NCBI RefSeq assembly: GCF_024281035.1
Contig: NZ_JAMXLH010000037.1
Coordinates: forward strand, 1-64,000
Length of the DNA: 64,000 nt
Direction: 5' to 3'
Source of the DNA: Paraburkholderia sp.
GTDB taxonomy: Bacteria; Pseudomonadota; Gammaproteobacteria; Burkholderiales; Burkholderiaceae
Shown here: positions 1 through 8,770 of the stretch, piece by piece
Numbering within the stretch: the stretch's first letter is position 1
Layout: every line of letters begins with the position of its first letter
Translations under genes and position numbers: made by a program
Notes under the pieces: generated by a model
Database searches by the model: none
What the model was told of the DNA's origin: nothing
Seen by the model: only the letters and a program-made list of their open reading frames with translations

Positions 1-32
1 AGAAGCTGAAGACCGAAGCCAAGGTGCTGTAA
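1..32 (+). CDS. etfB: Electron transfer flavoprotein beta subunit, 3' end only
   Basis: Only the last nine codons (KLKTEAKVL) and the TAA stop at 30-32 lie in the window. A tail of this kind is typical of EtfB, and the gene directly downstream is etfA, separated by 20 bp, which is the usual etfBA order. EtfB binds AMP and forms the cytoplasmic heterodimer that takes electrons from acyl-CoA dehydrogenases. The call rests mainly on context because so little sequence is present. Confidence 0.8.
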   Translation, partial: KLKTEAKVL

Positions 33-52
33 GGGTTCAAGGAGATTACGAA

Positions 53-988
53 ATGACGGTTCTGGTTATTGCCGAACATGACAATGCGTCCGTGAAGGCC
101 GCAACGCTGAACACGGTTGCTGCTGCAACGAAGATCGGTGGTGACGTGCACGTGCTGGTTGCGGGCCACAATGCTCAGGGCGCAGCGGATGCCGCTGCAA
201 AGATCGCGGGCGTCGCGAAGGTGCTGCTGGCCGACGCGCCGCAGCTCGAAGCGGGCCTTGCTGAAAACGTCGAGGCGACGGTGCTCGCCATCGCGAAGCA
301 GTACTCGCACATCCTCGCGCCTGCAACGGCTGCGGGCAAGAACGTCGCGCCGCGCATCGCCGCGAAGCTCGACGTCGCGCAGATCAGCGATATCACCGCA
401 GTGGATTCGCCGGACACGTTCGAGCGTCCGATCTACGCGGGCAACGCAATCGCGACGGTTCAGTCGGCCGATCCCATCAAGGTCATCACGGTTCGCATGA
501 CGGCGTTCGACGCCGTTGCTGCAGAAGGCGGCAGCGCAGCGGTCGAGAAGCTCGAAGCCGCAGCCGACAGCGGCCTGTCGCAGTTCGTGAGCCGTGAAGT
601 CACGAAGCTCGACCGTCCGGAACTCACGAGCGCAGCCATCATCGTCTCGGGCGGCCGCGGTCTGGGCAGCGGCGAGAACTACACGAAGATCCTCGAGCCG
701 CTCGCCGACAAGCTCAATGCAGCGCTCGGCGCCTCGCGCGCAGCGGTGGATGCGGGCTACGTGCCGAACGACTACCAGGTCGGCCAGACCGGCAAGATCG
801 TCGCGCCGCAGCTGTACATCGCGGTGGGCATCTCGGGTGCGATCCAGCACCTCGCCGGTATGAAGGACTCGAAGGTGATCGTCGCGATCAACAAGGACGA
901 AGAAGCGCCGATTTTCAGCGTCGCCGATTACGGCCTCGTGGGCGATCTGTTCACGCTCGTGCCGGAGCTGGTCAAGGAACTCGGCTGA
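53..988 (+). CDS. etfA: Electron transfer flavoprotein alpha subunit
   Basis: EtfA, 311 residues, the normal length. It carries the FAD of the EtfAB heterodimer and passes electrons from acyl-CoA dehydrogenases to ETF:ubiquinone oxidoreductase. The N-terminal half is the ETF alpha/beta fold. The C-terminal FAD domain is clear: SGGRGLGS near residue 200, then [20 protein letters not shown] and the [18 protein letters not shown] signature. An AAGGAG ribosome site lies 6 bp before the ATG. It is cotranscribed with etfB and ends at a strong terminator; an acyl-CoA dehydrogenase that would donate electrons to it follows. Confidence 0.97.
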   Translation: MTVLVIAEHDNASVKAATLNTVAAATKIGGDVHVLVAGHNAQGAADAAAKIAGVAKVLLADAPQLEAGLAENVEATVLAIAKQYSHILAPATAAGKNVAPRIAAKLDVAQISDITAVDSPDTFERPIYAGNAIATVQSADPIKVITVRMTAFDAVAAEGGSAAVEKLEAAADSGLSQFVSREVTKLDRPELTSAAIIVSGGRGLGSGENYTKILEPLADKLNAALGASRAAVDAGYVPNDYQVGQTGKIVAPQLYIAVGISGAIQHLAGMKDSKVIVAINKDEEAPIFSVADYGLVGDLFTLVPELVKELG

Positions 989-1070
989 TCGCCAGCGCGG
1001 ACCAGTGCGACGCTGGATGCAAGGCGCGATGTAACGCGTACTGAGCGCAAGGCATCAGGCACAACAGGAA

Positions 1071-1095
1071 GGGGCGCTGCGGCGCCCCTTTTTTT
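1071..1095 (+). terminator. Rho-independent terminator after etfBA
   Basis: A 7-bp GC stem (GGGGCGC/GCGCCCC) with a TGCG loop is followed by seven T residues. It separates etfBA from the acyl-CoA dehydrogenase gene 36 bp later. Confidence 0.85.
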
Positions 1096-1130
1096 ACGCC
1101 GTTCACAAACAGTGGAGAGAGGAGACCGAC

Positions 1131-2918
1131 ATGTACAACGCGCCGACGAGCGACATGCTGTTCGTGATGAAGCACCTGGCGGGCCTCGACGAAATCGCGG
1201 CGCTGCCGGACTACGAAGAGGCGACGCCGGAAACGGCCCAGGCCGTGCTCGAAGAGTCGGCGAAGCTGTGCGGCGAAGTGCTCGCGCCGCTCAACGTCGA
1301 AGGCGATCGCAATCCGAGCCGCTGGGACAACGGCAAGGTGAGCGCGACGCCGGGCTTCGCCGAGGCGTTTCGCCAGTTCGTCGCGGGCGGCTGGCAGGGC
1401 GTGAAGCATCCGCACGCGTACGAAGGCCAGGGGCTGCCGAAGCTGGTGGCGACGCCGTGCGTCGAGATGCTCAACGCGTCGAATCTCTCTTTTGCACTGT
1501 GCCCGCTCCTGACCGACGGCGCGATCGAGGCGCTGCTCACGGCCGGCACCGAAGAGCAGAAGCAGCGCTATGTGCCGCGCCTGATTTCCGGCGACTGGAC
1601 CGGCACGATGAATCTCACGGAGCCGCAGGCCGGTTCCGATCTCGCGGCGGTGCGCACGCGCGCCGAGCCGCAGGGCGACGGCACGTACCGGCTCTTCGGC
1701 ACGAAGATCTTCATTACGTGGGGCGAGCATGACATGGCCGAAAACATCGTCCATCTGGTGCTCGCGCGCACGCCCGACGCGCCCGCGGGCGTCAAGGGCA
1801 TCTCGCTCTTCATCGTGCCGAAGTTCCTCGTGAACGACGACGGGTCGCTTGGCGCGCGCAACGACGTGCATTGCGTCTCGATCGAGCACAAGCTCGGCAT
1901 CAAGGCGAGTCCCACGGCCGTGCTGCAGTACGGCGATCACGGCGGCGCGATTGGCCAGCTCATCGGCGAGGAGAATCGCGGTCTCGAATACATGTTCATC
2001 ATGATGAACGCCGCGCGTTTTGCGGTGGGCATGCAGGGTGTCGCCGTGTCGGATCGCGCGTACCAGAAGGCCGTCGCCTACGCGAAGGAGCGCGTGCAGA
2101 GCCGTCCCGTCGACGGATCGTCGATCGAGGCCGTCACGATCATTCATCATCCGGACGTGCGCCGCATGCTCTCGACGATGCGCGCGCTCACCGAGGCGTC
2201 GCGCGCGCTCGCGTACGTTGCGGCAGCGCAGAGCGACCTCGCGCACAGCCATCCCGACGCAGCCGCGCGCGCGCAGCACGAGGCGCGCTACGAATACCTC
2301 GTGCCGATCGTGAAGGGCTGGAGCACCGAACTCTCGGTCGAGGTGGCGAGCCTCGGCGTGCAGGTGCACGGCGGCATGGGTTTCATCGAGGAAACGGGCG
2401 CCGCGCAGTTCTATCGCGACGCGCGCATCCTGCCGATCTACGAAGGCACGACGGCGATTCAGGCCAACGACCTCATCGGGCGCAAGACGCTGCGTGACGG
2501 CGGGGCGGCAGCGAAGGCGCTGATGGCCGATGTCGCGCTGACGGTCGCCGCGCTCGGCGAGCAGGACGGCACGCCGTTCAAGTCGATGCAAAAGCATCTC
2601 GCGGCGGGACAACAGGCGCTGGCGTCCGTGGTGGATTACGTGCTCGCGAATGCGAAGCGCGATCCGAACGCGGTGTTCGCGGGCAGCGTGCCGTACTTGA
2701 TGCTGGCGGGCATCGTGCTGGGTGGCTGGCAGATGGCGCGCGCGATGCTCGCATCGGCGCGTCTGAAGCCGGAGGATCCCGCGTTCCACGGCGCGAAGAT
2801 CGCGACCGCGCAGTTCTATGCCGAGCATGTGCTGCCGCAGGCCGTGGCGCTCGAAACGGCAATCGTCAGCGCGAAGGGCGACGAAGGCGTGCTGGCGCTG
2901 TCGGTGGATCAGTTCTGA
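1131..2918 (+). CDS. Acyl-CoA dehydrogenase with extended C-terminal domain (FadE/DmdC-like)
   Basis: A 595-residue flavoenzyme expected to oxidise an acyl-CoA to the 2-enoyl-CoA and hand electrons to EtfAB, encoded just upstream. The length and the extra C-terminal domain place it in the long acyl-CoA dehydrogenase group that includes DmdC-like enzymes, not the 380-residue classical enzymes. Visible motifs are LTEPQAGSDL near residue 165 (FAD/substrate loop), ENRGLEYMF in the middle domain and YEGTTAIQANDLIGRK near residue 440, which includes the usual catalytic Glu region. A GGAGAGGAG ribosome site precedes the ATG. The substrate (medium-chain, branched or methylthio acyl-CoA) cannot be told from sequence alone. 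Confidence 0.93.
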   Translation: MYNAPTSDMLFVMKHLAGLDEIAALPDYEEATPETAQAVLEESAKLCGEVLAPLNVEGDRNPSRWDNGKVSATPGFAEAFRQFVAGGWQGVKHPHAYEGQGLPKLVATPCVEMLNASNLSFALCPLLTDGAIEALLTAGTEEQKQRYVPRLISGDWTGTMNLTEPQAGSDLAAVRTRAEPQGDGTYRLFGTKIFITWGEHDMAENIVHLVLARTPDAPAGVKGISLFIVPKFLVNDDGSLGARNDVHCVSIEHKLGIKASPTAVLQYGDHGGAIGQLIGEENRGLEYMFIMMNAARFAVGMQGVAVSDRAYQKAVAYAKERVQSRPVDGSSIEAVTIIHHPDVRRMLSTMRALTEASRALAYVAAAQSDLAHSHPDAAARAQHEARYEYLVPIVKGWSTELSVEVASLGVQVHGGMGFIEETGAAQFYRDARILPIYEGTTAIQANDLIGRKTLRDGGAAAKALMADVALTVAALGEQDGTPFKSMQKHLAAGQQALASVVDYVLANAKRDPNAVFAGSVPYLMLAGIVLGGWQMARAMLASARLKPEDPAFHGAKIATAQFYAEHVLPQAVALETAIVSAKGDEGVLALSVDQF

Positions 2919-2950
2919 CTGCGATGTGCGTCGCGACAGACGCCGCAATG

Positions 2951-2987
2951 AAAACCGGCGCCGCTTCTTGCGAAGTGCGCCGGTTTT
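2951..2987. terminator. Bidirectional terminator between convergent genes
   Basis: Arms AAAACCGGCGC and GCGCCGGTTTT enclose a CTTC/GAAG inner stem. It sits between the acyl-CoA dehydrogenase gene and the convergent dadA gene and has T-runs on both strands. Confidence 0.8.
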
Positions 2988-3024
2988 GTGTGTGCCGTGG
3001 AGCGGCTGCTACGTTATGAGCACA

Positions 3025-4311
3025 TTATGCGTAAGCGGGGCGGCCCGTGCCTTGCGTGTCGCCGAGGTAGCGATGCACGGAGAGGTCGTCGGCGCGGATC
3101 GCCGGCTGCTTGCCCGAGATGAGATCGGAGAGCAGCTGGCCCGAACCGCACGACATCGTCCAGCCGAGCGTGCCGTGGCCCGTGTTCAGGAACAGGTTCG
3201 ACAGCGGCGTGCGGCCCACCACCGGCGTGCCGTCCGGCGTCATCGGACGCAGGCCGGTCCAGAAGGTGGCTTCGGTCGTGTCGCCGCCGCCCGGGAACAG
3301 GTCGTTCACGCACATTTCGAGCGTGGCGCGGCGCTTTTCGCGCAGCGTCTTGTCGAAGCCCACGATCTCGGCCATGCCGCCCACGCGGATGCGGTCGTCG
3401 AAACGCGTGATCGCAATCTTGTAGGTTTCGTCGAGCACGGTCGACACCGGCGCTTTGTCGGCGTTGACGATCGGCGTGGTGATCGAGTAGCCCTTGAGCG
3501 GATAGACGGGGATCTTCACGAGGTTCGCGAGCATCTTCGTCGAGTACGAGCCGAGCGCCACCACATAGGCGTCTGCGCGCACGAGTTCGCTGCCGCACTG
3601 CACGCCCGCGATGCGGTCGCCCGTGACGGCGAGACCGTCGATCGGCGTGTTGTAGCGGAATTTCACGCCGAGTTCCTCGGCCATCGCGGCGAGCTTCGTC
3701 GTGAACATCTGGCAGTCGCCGGTTTCGTCGCCGGGCAGGCGCAGGCCGCCCGTCAGTTTGTGCGACACCGCGCCGAGCGCCGGTTCGGCGCGCTGGAGTT
3801 CGGCAGCGGTGAGCAGCTCGTAGGGGACGTTCGCTTCCTTGAGCACGGCGATGTCCTTCGCCGCGCCGTCGAATTGCTGCTGCGTGCGGAACACTTGAAG
3901 CGTGCCGCCCGTGCGGCCTTCGTACTGGATGCCTGTATCGGCGCGCAGCGCCTGCAGACAGTCGCGGCTGTATTCGGCGAGGCGAACCATGCGGCCCTTG
4001 TTGAGCGCATAGCGTTCGGCCGAGCAGTTCATCAGCATCTGCCACATCCACTGAAGCTGGAACTTCGTGCCGTCGAGGCGAATGGCGAGCGGAGCATGCT
4101 CCTGGAACATCCACTTGACCGCCTTGAGCGGAATGCCCGGCGCGGCCCACGGCGCGGCATAGCCCGGCGAGATCTGACCTGCGTTGGCGAAGCTGGTGTC
4201 GAGTGCGGGGCCCTCTTCGCGGTCGATGACGGTGACCTCGTGGCCCGCACGCGCGAGATACCACGCACTGGTCACGCCGACCACACCACTGCCCAAGACG
4301 ACAACTCGCAT
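3025..4311 (-). CDS. dadA: D-amino acid dehydrogenase
   Basis: DadA, 428 residues, an FAD enzyme at the inner membrane that oxidatively deaminates D-amino acids (classically D-alanine) to oxo acids and ammonia. The N-terminus has the Rossmann FAD motif [20 protein letters not shown] followed by an acidic residue in TVIDRE. The C-terminal part has [14 protein letters not shown] and [17 protein letters not shown], both typical of DadA. It is divergent from an Lrp/AsnC-family gene, and Lrp-type proteins are known dad regulators in other bacteria, so local regulation is likely. No alanine racemase (dadX) is adjacent. Confidence 0.95.
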   Translation of the reverse strand: MRVVVLGSGVVGVTSAWYLARAGHEVTVIDREEGPALDTSFANAGQISPGYAAPWAAPGIPLKAVKWMFQEHAPLAIRLDGTKFQLQWMWQMLMNCSAERYALNKGRMVRLAEYSRDCLQALRADTGIQYEGRTGGTLQVFRTQQQFDGAAKDIAVLKEANVPYELLTAAELQRAEPALGAVSHKLTGGLRLPGDETGDCQMFTTKLAAMAEELGVKFRYNTPIDGLAVTGDRIAGVQCGSELVRADAYVVALGSYSTKMLANLVKIPVYPLKGYSITTPIVNADKAPVSTVLDETYKIAITRFDDRIRVGGMAEIVGFDKTLREKRRATLEMCVNDLFPGGGDTTEATFWTGLRPMTPDGTPVVGRTPLSNLFLNTGHGTLGWTMSCGSGQLLSDLISGKQPAIRADDLSVHRYLGDTQGTGRPAYA

Positions 4312-4433
4312 AGCTGCTCCGATTCGATTGTTGATGCCACGCCGACTGTGCGCCTGTGCAGGTCAGTTACCGCCCTGGAGGCCCGCTGGATGCGGGAAAC
4401 AGGAAAAAATACGGTTTAAACGGTGTGGCTAGT

Positions 4434-4451
4434 AATAACAGCTATGTTATT
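4434..4451. promoter_or_regulatory. Inverted repeat, candidate Lrp-type operator between dadA and its regulator
   Basis: AATAACA and TGTTATT form perfect 7-bp arms around GCTA. The site lies in an unusually AT-rich stretch (about 4405-4503) of an otherwise GC-rich sequence, with the element TGTTATTGT repeated once more about 30 bp downstream. The position between divergent dadA and lrp genes fits an Lrp/AsnC binding region. This is inferred from position and symmetry. Confidence 0.5.
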
Positions 4452-4503
4452 GTTGAATGTCTAGATTTTGTTATTGTATTTTTGAGATATTCAGGAAAAA
4501 GAC

Positions 4504-4992
4504 ATGAGAACGCAGCGCCAACCGGTCCGTGCGCTCGACCGGCTCGATCACCGCATCCTCAAGCTGCTCCAGGAGGACGGCCGCATGGCCATGAAGGACC
4601 TCGCCGAACAGGTCGGACTCTCGGTTACGCCCTGCATCGAACGGGTCAAGCGCATGGAGCGCGATGGCGTCATCACCGGCTACTACGCGCGCGTGAATCC
4701 GGCGGTGCTGGGTGCGGCGCTGCTGGTGTTCGTCGAGATCACGCTCGACCATAAAAGCGGCAACATGTTCGAGAAATTCCGCCGTGAAGTGCAGAAGATC
4801 CCCGAGGTGCTCGAATGCCATCTGGTCTCGGGCGACTTCGACTATTTGATCAAGGCGCGCATCGGCGAAATGGCCGACTACCGCAAGCTGCTCGGCGACA
4901 TCCTGTTGCAGTTGCCCGGCGCCGTGCAGTCGAAGAGCTACGTCGTGATGGAGGAGATCAAGGAGACGCTGATGATCGCCGTCCCTGAGTAA
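4504..4992 (+). CDS. Lrp/AsnC family transcriptional regulator
   Basis: A 162-residue feast/famine regulator. Residues 12-60 form the AsnC-type helix-turn-helix (LDRLDHRILKLLQEDGRMAM, then DLAEQVGLSVTPCIERVKRM). The remainder is the RAM effector-binding domain with the typical LECHLVSGDFDYLIKARIG segment. The ATG directly follows an AT-rich promoter region shared with divergent dadA, so it most likely regulates D-amino acid catabolism and itself in response to an amino acid. The length is normal for Lrp. Confidence 0.95.
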   Translation: MRTQRQPVRALDRLDHRILKLLQEDGRMAMKDLAEQVGLSVTPCIERVKRMERDGVITGYYARVNPAVLGAALLVFVEITLDHKSGNMFEKFRREVQKIPEVLECHLVSGDFDYLIKARIGEMADYRKLLGDILLQLPGAVQSKSYVVMEEIKETLMIAVPE

Positions 4993-5016
4993 CGGCGCTC
5001 CGGCGCTCCGGCGCTC
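4993..5016 (+). repeat. 8-bp tandem repeat (CGGCGCTC x3)
   Basis: Three exact copies of CGGCGCTC begin two bases after the stop codon of the Lrp-family gene. Too short to be more than a slippage-type simple repeat. Confidence 0.8.
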
Positions 5017-5060
5017 CGGGTTTCGGGACGCGAAAGGCCCCTCTTTTTCGGACTCGACAA

Positions 5061-5100
5061 AGCGGCCATGTACTGTATATTTATACAGTACATGGCCGCT
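5061..5100. promoter_or_regulatory. LexA (SOS) operator inside a 40-bp palindrome
   Basis: Positions 5071-5090 read TACTGTATATTTATACAGTA, which differs from the classic LexA box TACTG(TA)5CAGTA at one central base and satisfies CTGT-N8-ACAG. The symmetry continues outward: 19-bp arms run from 5061 to 5079 and 5082 to 5100. The right arm is followed by TTTTT, so the RNA could also fold as a terminator for the upstream Lrp-family gene. The start of the radical SAM gene is 33 bp downstream, so LexA bound here should repress it until DNA damage. Confidence 0.85.
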
Positions 5101-5122
5101 TTTTATCGTTTCGAATTTCCCC

Positions 5123-6265
5123 GTGAATATCCCCGACCACGATCGCCACGACGATCCCGACGCATGGCAACCCGTCGCGCCGCCCGCGCCGAGGAAGGGG
5201 CGCGGCGCGGTCACGAACCTCCAGGGGCGCTACGAAGTGGATCAGCGCGAGGCGTTCGACGACGGCTGGCAGCCGTCTCCGGACGACCCGCTTGACTGTG
5301 CGCCCGCGCTCTCCACGCAAGTCTTCGAGGAGCGGGCGAAAACCATCCTCACGCGCAACCAGTCGCCGGATCTTCCGTTCAACGTATCGCTCAATCCCTA
5401 TCGCGGTTGCGAGCACGGTTGCATCTACTGCTTTGCGCGGCCCACGCACAGCTATCTGGGGCTGTCGCCGGGGCTCGATTTCGAAAGCCGCATCTACGCG
5501 AAGATCAACGCGCGCGAACTACTCATGCGCGAGCTATCGAGGCCGTCCTACGAACCCGAACCCATCGCACTCGGCGTCAACACCGACGCCTGGCAGCCCG
5601 TCGAGCGCGACTTGCGCATCACGCGCGGCGTAATCGAGGTGCTGGCCGAACGGCAGCATCCGTTCGCGGCGATCACCAAGTCGTCGCTGATCGAGCGCGA
5701 TCTCGACCTGCTCGTGCCCATGGCGCAGCGGCGGCAATTCATGGCGGCGATCACGATCACGACGCTCGACGCCGGAATCGCCCGCACGCTGGAGCCGCGC
5801 GCCGCAGCGCCCGCGCGGCGTCTGCGCACGATCCGTACACTGGCCGAGGCGGGGATTCCGGTCGGCGTGAGCATCGCGCCGGTGATTCCGTTTGTCACGG
5901 AACCCGATATGGAACGGGTGCTCGAAGCTTGCGCCGAGGCGGGCGCGACGAGCGCGAGCTACATCGTGCTGCGTCTGCCGTGGGAAGTCGCGCCGCTGTT
6001 CCAGCAATGGCTCGCCGCGCATTTTCCGCAGCGCGCCGGGCGCGTGATGAACCGCGTGCGCGACATGCGCGGCGGCAAGGACTACGACGCGTCGTTCTCG
6101 CAACGCATGAAGGGCACCGGGCTCTGGTCCGATCTGCTCAAGCAGCGCTTTCGCCAGGCCGTGAAGCGCCTCGGGCTGAACGAGCGGCAACACGGCATCC
6201 TCGACATGTCGGCGTTCGTCGGCGCGAAGGTTGCGCGTGAGAAGCCGCAGCTCGATCTGTTCTAG
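5123..6265 (+). CDS. PA0069-type radical SAM protein, likely SOS-controlled
   Basis: A 380-residue radical SAM protein. The 4Fe-4S site is CEHGCIYC (C-x3-C-x2-C) near residue 95, in the NPYRGCEHGCIYCFARPTH context seen in the PA0069/Rv2578c family, which is distantly related to spore photoproduct lyase. Conserved family segments follow: GLDFESRIYAKINARELL, then NTDAWQPVERDL and ITKSSLIERDLDLL. The start is a GTG at 5123. The reaction is not known for this family. A near-consensus LexA box just upstream implies induction by DNA damage, which supports a repair-related role; that link is inference. Confidence 0.88.
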   Translation: MNIPDHDRHDDPDAWQPVAPPAPRKGRGAVTNLQGRYEVDQREAFDDGWQPSPDDPLDCAPALSTQVFEERAKTILTRNQSPDLPFNVSLNPYRGCEHGCIYCFARPTHSYLGLSPGLDFESRIYAKINARELLMRELSRPSYEPEPIALGVNTDAWQPVERDLRITRGVIEVLAERQHPFAAITKSSLIERDLDLLVPMAQRRQFMAAITITTLDAGIARTLEPRAAAPARRLRTIRTLAEAGIPVGVSIAPVIPFVTEPDMERVLEACAEAGATSASYIVLRLPWEVAPLFQQWLAAHFPQRAGRVMNRVRDMRGGKDYDASFSQRMKGTGLWSDLLKQRFRQAVKRLGLNERQHGILDMSAFVGAKVAREKPQLDLF

Positions 6266-6311
6266 CGCGTGCGTCCGCGTGGTGGCGGGTGTCCGCGTGG
6301 GTTGGCGTGCG

Positions 6312-6776
6312 TTATTGCGAGATCGCCTTGGCGGCTTCGACCTGCGATTCGAAATAGGTTTGGAACGAGAGGGCGAGGCCCGTCATCAGCAGGAAAGCGC
6401 CGATCAGGAGCGAAAAGATCACGATTAAAACGACGGTCCAGCCCGAGCGGCTTGTGCGGCCGGTCTGCGCATTGAACTGCGCGTCCCATTTCTCGTCGGG
6501 GCGCAAGCCATAGACGATGGCCGCCAGAAACGCCGAGAGCACGGAAACCGCGCCGATCACGGCGAGCGCCCAGCCGGGAATCGAGGCGCGCGCGGTGGCG
6601 GCGAGCAGCAGGACGCCGGGGATGCCGATCAGCGTGCCGATGACGTGCGCCCAGCCCCAGACGTCGCGCGGGCCGTACAGATAGAAGCGGTGCGCGCCGA
6701 AGCTGCCGAGGAAGCACGCGAGCGCGGCGGTGAGCGTCCTGGAGCGAAAGCGTGCGGGATTGTTTTCGTTGGACAT
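6312..6776 (-). CDS. TM2 domain-containing membrane protein
   Basis: A 154-residue membrane protein beginning MSNENNPARF; the reading frame is open further upstream but this start fits the family. Residues 13-65 form a TM2 domain (SRTLTAALACFLGSFGAHRF followed by YLYGPRDVWGW), two membrane helices joined by a short turn. Two more hydrophobic segments follow. TM2 proteins have no agreed function in bacteria. It is convergent with the radical SAM gene and lies downstream of the sugar dehydrogenase gene on the same strand. Confidence 0.85.
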   Translation of the reverse strand: MSNENNPARFRSRTLTAALACFLGSFGAHRFYLYGPRDVWGWAHVIGTLIGIPGVLLLAATARASIPGWALAVIGAVSVLSAFLAAIVYGLRPDEKWDAQFNAQTGRTSRSGWTVVLIVIFSLLIGAFLLMTGLALSFQTYFESQVEAAKAISQ

Positions 6777-6894
6777 GGGCGGGCGGAGTCGTTGGCGCCG
6801 TGGGCGGCGCGGACAATTGGGGATTGTACGTCGCACCCGTGACCGTGCGCGCAACCTGCGGCGAGACCGTACCCGGCGTGCCGCCGCCGTCTGC

Positions 6895-8265
6895 TTACGG
6901 CTTCGTATAGGTCACGCGATAGATCGCGCCCGCGTAGTCGTCGCTGATAAGGAGCGAGCCGTCGGGCAGCGGCAGTACGTCGGCGGGCCGCCCCCATTCG
7001 GTTTCGTCGGCGTTGAGCCAGCCTTGTGCGAACACGTGCTCGCGCGCGTTCGTGCCGTCGGCGTTCGCCGTGATCCGTACGACGCGGTAACCGGTTTTCT
7101 TGCTGCGGTTCCACGAGCCGTGTTCGGCGATGAAGATGCTGTCGCGATAATCGGGCGGGAACATCGCGCCGGTATAGAAGCGCATGCCGAGCGACGCCAC
7201 ATGCGCGCCGAGCTTCGCGACCGGCGGCGTGAAGCTGCTGCACGGATGACCCGCTCCGAAGTCGGGATCGGCGATATTGCCGCCGTGGCAGTAGGGGAAG
7301 CCGAAATCGAGACCGGTGCGTGCGAGGCGGTTGAGCTTGTCGTCGGGGATGTCGTCGCCCATCCGATCGCGGCCGTTGTCGGTGAACCACAGTTCGTGCG
7401 TCTGCGGATGCCACGCGAAGCCGACCGAATTGCGTACGCCGCGCGCAATCGTCTCGTAGTGGCTGCCGTCCGGGTCTATGCGGCCGATCATCGCGTAGTG
7501 CGTACGCTGCAGATCGTTCGCGGGGAGGCAGACGTTGCACGGCGCGCCTTGCGGCACGTACAGCTTGCCGTCCGGCCCGAACGCGATGAATTTCCAGCCG
7601 TGGTGGCGCGCCGCAGGCAGGGCGTTGGTCACGACGACGGGTTTCGGCGGATCTTCGAGATGCGAGTCGATGGCGTCGAAGCGCAGGATCGACGAAATGG
7701 CCGAGACATAGAGCGAACCGTCGCGCCACGCCACGCCGACCGGCATCGGCAGCCCCGATGCAATCACATGGCGCCGCACGAGCTTGCCGTCGCGCAGTTC
7801 GAGGGCGTAGACGTGGCTGTCCAGGCTGCCGACATAGAGGATGCCGTTGGGCGAAAGCGTCATTTCGCGGGCTGCGGGGACGTCGTCGGAGAGCACTTCG
7901 ATGTGAAAGCCCGGCGGCAGCGCGATGCGCTCGATTGGCAGCGCCGCGTGTACGAGCGGCGCTGTCAGGGCGAGGAGGGCCGCAAGGGTGGGGAAAAGCG
8001 CAGCGGCGCGCGCGCGGCGTGTCAGAATGGCGTCGTCTGTCTCGCGCGGGGCTGCGCGGGCCCGACCGGCCTGGTCAGCAGACGGGGAGCGAACCGGGGA
8101 ACGATCATCCTGTGGCGTTCCGGCATCGCGCCGCGATTGCGCAATAATGCACACAACAACTCGCAAAACAACCCGCACAGCTGGCCCAAAGCGCCCAACG
8201 AGCCGCAGCAGCGCCGTGAGAGCCCGCACGCAGCGGCCATCCGTCCGTGATCGACTGCCATTCAT
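6895..8265 (-). CDS. Secreted PQQ-dependent sugar dehydrogenase family protein (sorbosone dehydrogenase-like)
   Basis: A six-bladed propeller protein of the soluble glucose/sorbosone dehydrogenase family. Blade motifs include LSPNGILYVGSLDSHVYALE, then PVGVAWRDGSLYVSAISSIL and NSVGFAWHPQTHELWFTDNG; family residues GDDIPDDKLNRL and FGFPYCHGGNIADP are also present. A hydrophobic export segment (LFPTLAALLALTAPLVHA) precedes the mature domain, so it acts in the periplasm. The start is uncertain: ATG 8265 has a GGGAGAG ribosome site but gives about 100 residues before the export segment. PQQ binding is known for relatives but not certain here. Confidence 0.8.
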   Translation of the reverse strand: MNGSRSRTDGRCVRALTALLRLVGRFGPAVRVVLRVVVCIIAQSRRDAGTPQDDRSPVRSPSADQAGRARAAPRETDDAILTRRARAAALFPTLAALLALTAPLVHAALPIERIALPPGFHIEVLSDDVPAAREMTLSPNGILYVGSLDSHVYALELRDGKLVRRHVIASGLPMPVGVAWRDGSLYVSAISSILRFDAIDSHLEDPPKPVVVTNALPAARHHGWKFIAFGPDGKLYVPQGAPCNVCLPANDLQRTHYAMIGRIDPDGSHYETIARGVRNSVGFAWHPQTHELWFTDNGRDRMGDDIPDDKLNRLARTGLDFGFPYCHGGNIADPDFGAGHPCSSFTPPVAKLGAHVASLGMRFYTGAMFPPDYRDSIFIAEHGSWNRSKKTGYRVVRITANADGTNAREHVFAQGWLNADETEWGRPADVLPLPDGSLLISDDYAGAIYRVTYTKP

Positions 8266-8299
8266 CGCACTCTCCCGCTCGGTTTTCCCAGTTAAGTGT

Positions 8300-8328
8300 T
8301 TGTTATGGCTTCGGTTTCGGGATATAAT
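8300..8328 (+). promoter_or_regulatory. Sigma-70 promoter of the rpsP operon
   Basis: TTGTTA (8300-8305) and TATAAT (8323-8328) are separated by 17 bp, a near-consensus vegetative promoter placed 45 bp before rpsP. It lies just upstream of, and divergent from, the start region of the sugar dehydrogenase gene. Confidence 0.85.
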
Positions 8329-8373
8329 CGCCGGTTTCAGTGGTTCCGAACCCCGGTTTTCAAGGATTCTAGT

Positions 8374-8628
8374 ATGGTCATCATCCGTCTGGCACGCGGC
8401 GGCTCGAAGAAGCGCCCTTTCTACAACATCGTCGCAACCGACTCGCGCAATCGCCGCGACGGCCGTTTCATCGAGCGCGTGGGCTTCTACAACCCGGTCG
8501 CGACCAAGGGTGAAACGCTTCGCATCGCGCAAGACCGCGTGACGTACTGGCAAGGCGTTGGCGCACAACTGTCGCCGGCCGTCGAGCGTCTCGTGAAGGA
8601 ATCGCAAAAGGCGACGGTTGCTGCTTAA
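8374..8628 (+). CDS. rpsP: 30S ribosomal protein S16
   Basis: S16, 84 residues, the expected size. The N-terminus [20 protein letters not shown] and the motif [14 protein letters not shown] are diagnostic. The reading frame is open upstream, but the start at 8374 matches the conserved S16 N-terminus. First gene of the conserved rpsP-rimM-trmD-rplS operon, driven by the strong promoter just upstream. Confidence 0.98.
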   Translation: MVIIRLARGGSKKRPFYNIVATDSRNRRDGRFIERVGFYNPVATKGETLRIAQDRVTYWQGVGAQLSPAVERLVKESQKATVAA

Positions 8629-8770
8629 TTGCGGCGTTCGTGTCTTTTTGCCGACTGGTTTTACGCACGCACGCGCAGCATGAGCCGCGCGTGCGTGTTG
8701 GTTTTACAGCAGGGTTTGCAGCGGATTTCGCCGCAGGCTTTGCCAAGTGAGTGGGTTGTGAGGTTCGCCG

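Noticed and set aside
972..2948. Long minus-strand frame opposite the acyl-CoA dehydrogenase gene
   Set aside because: Arg/His-rich translation typical of antisense frames in GC-rich genes; the plus strand encodes a clear enzyme.
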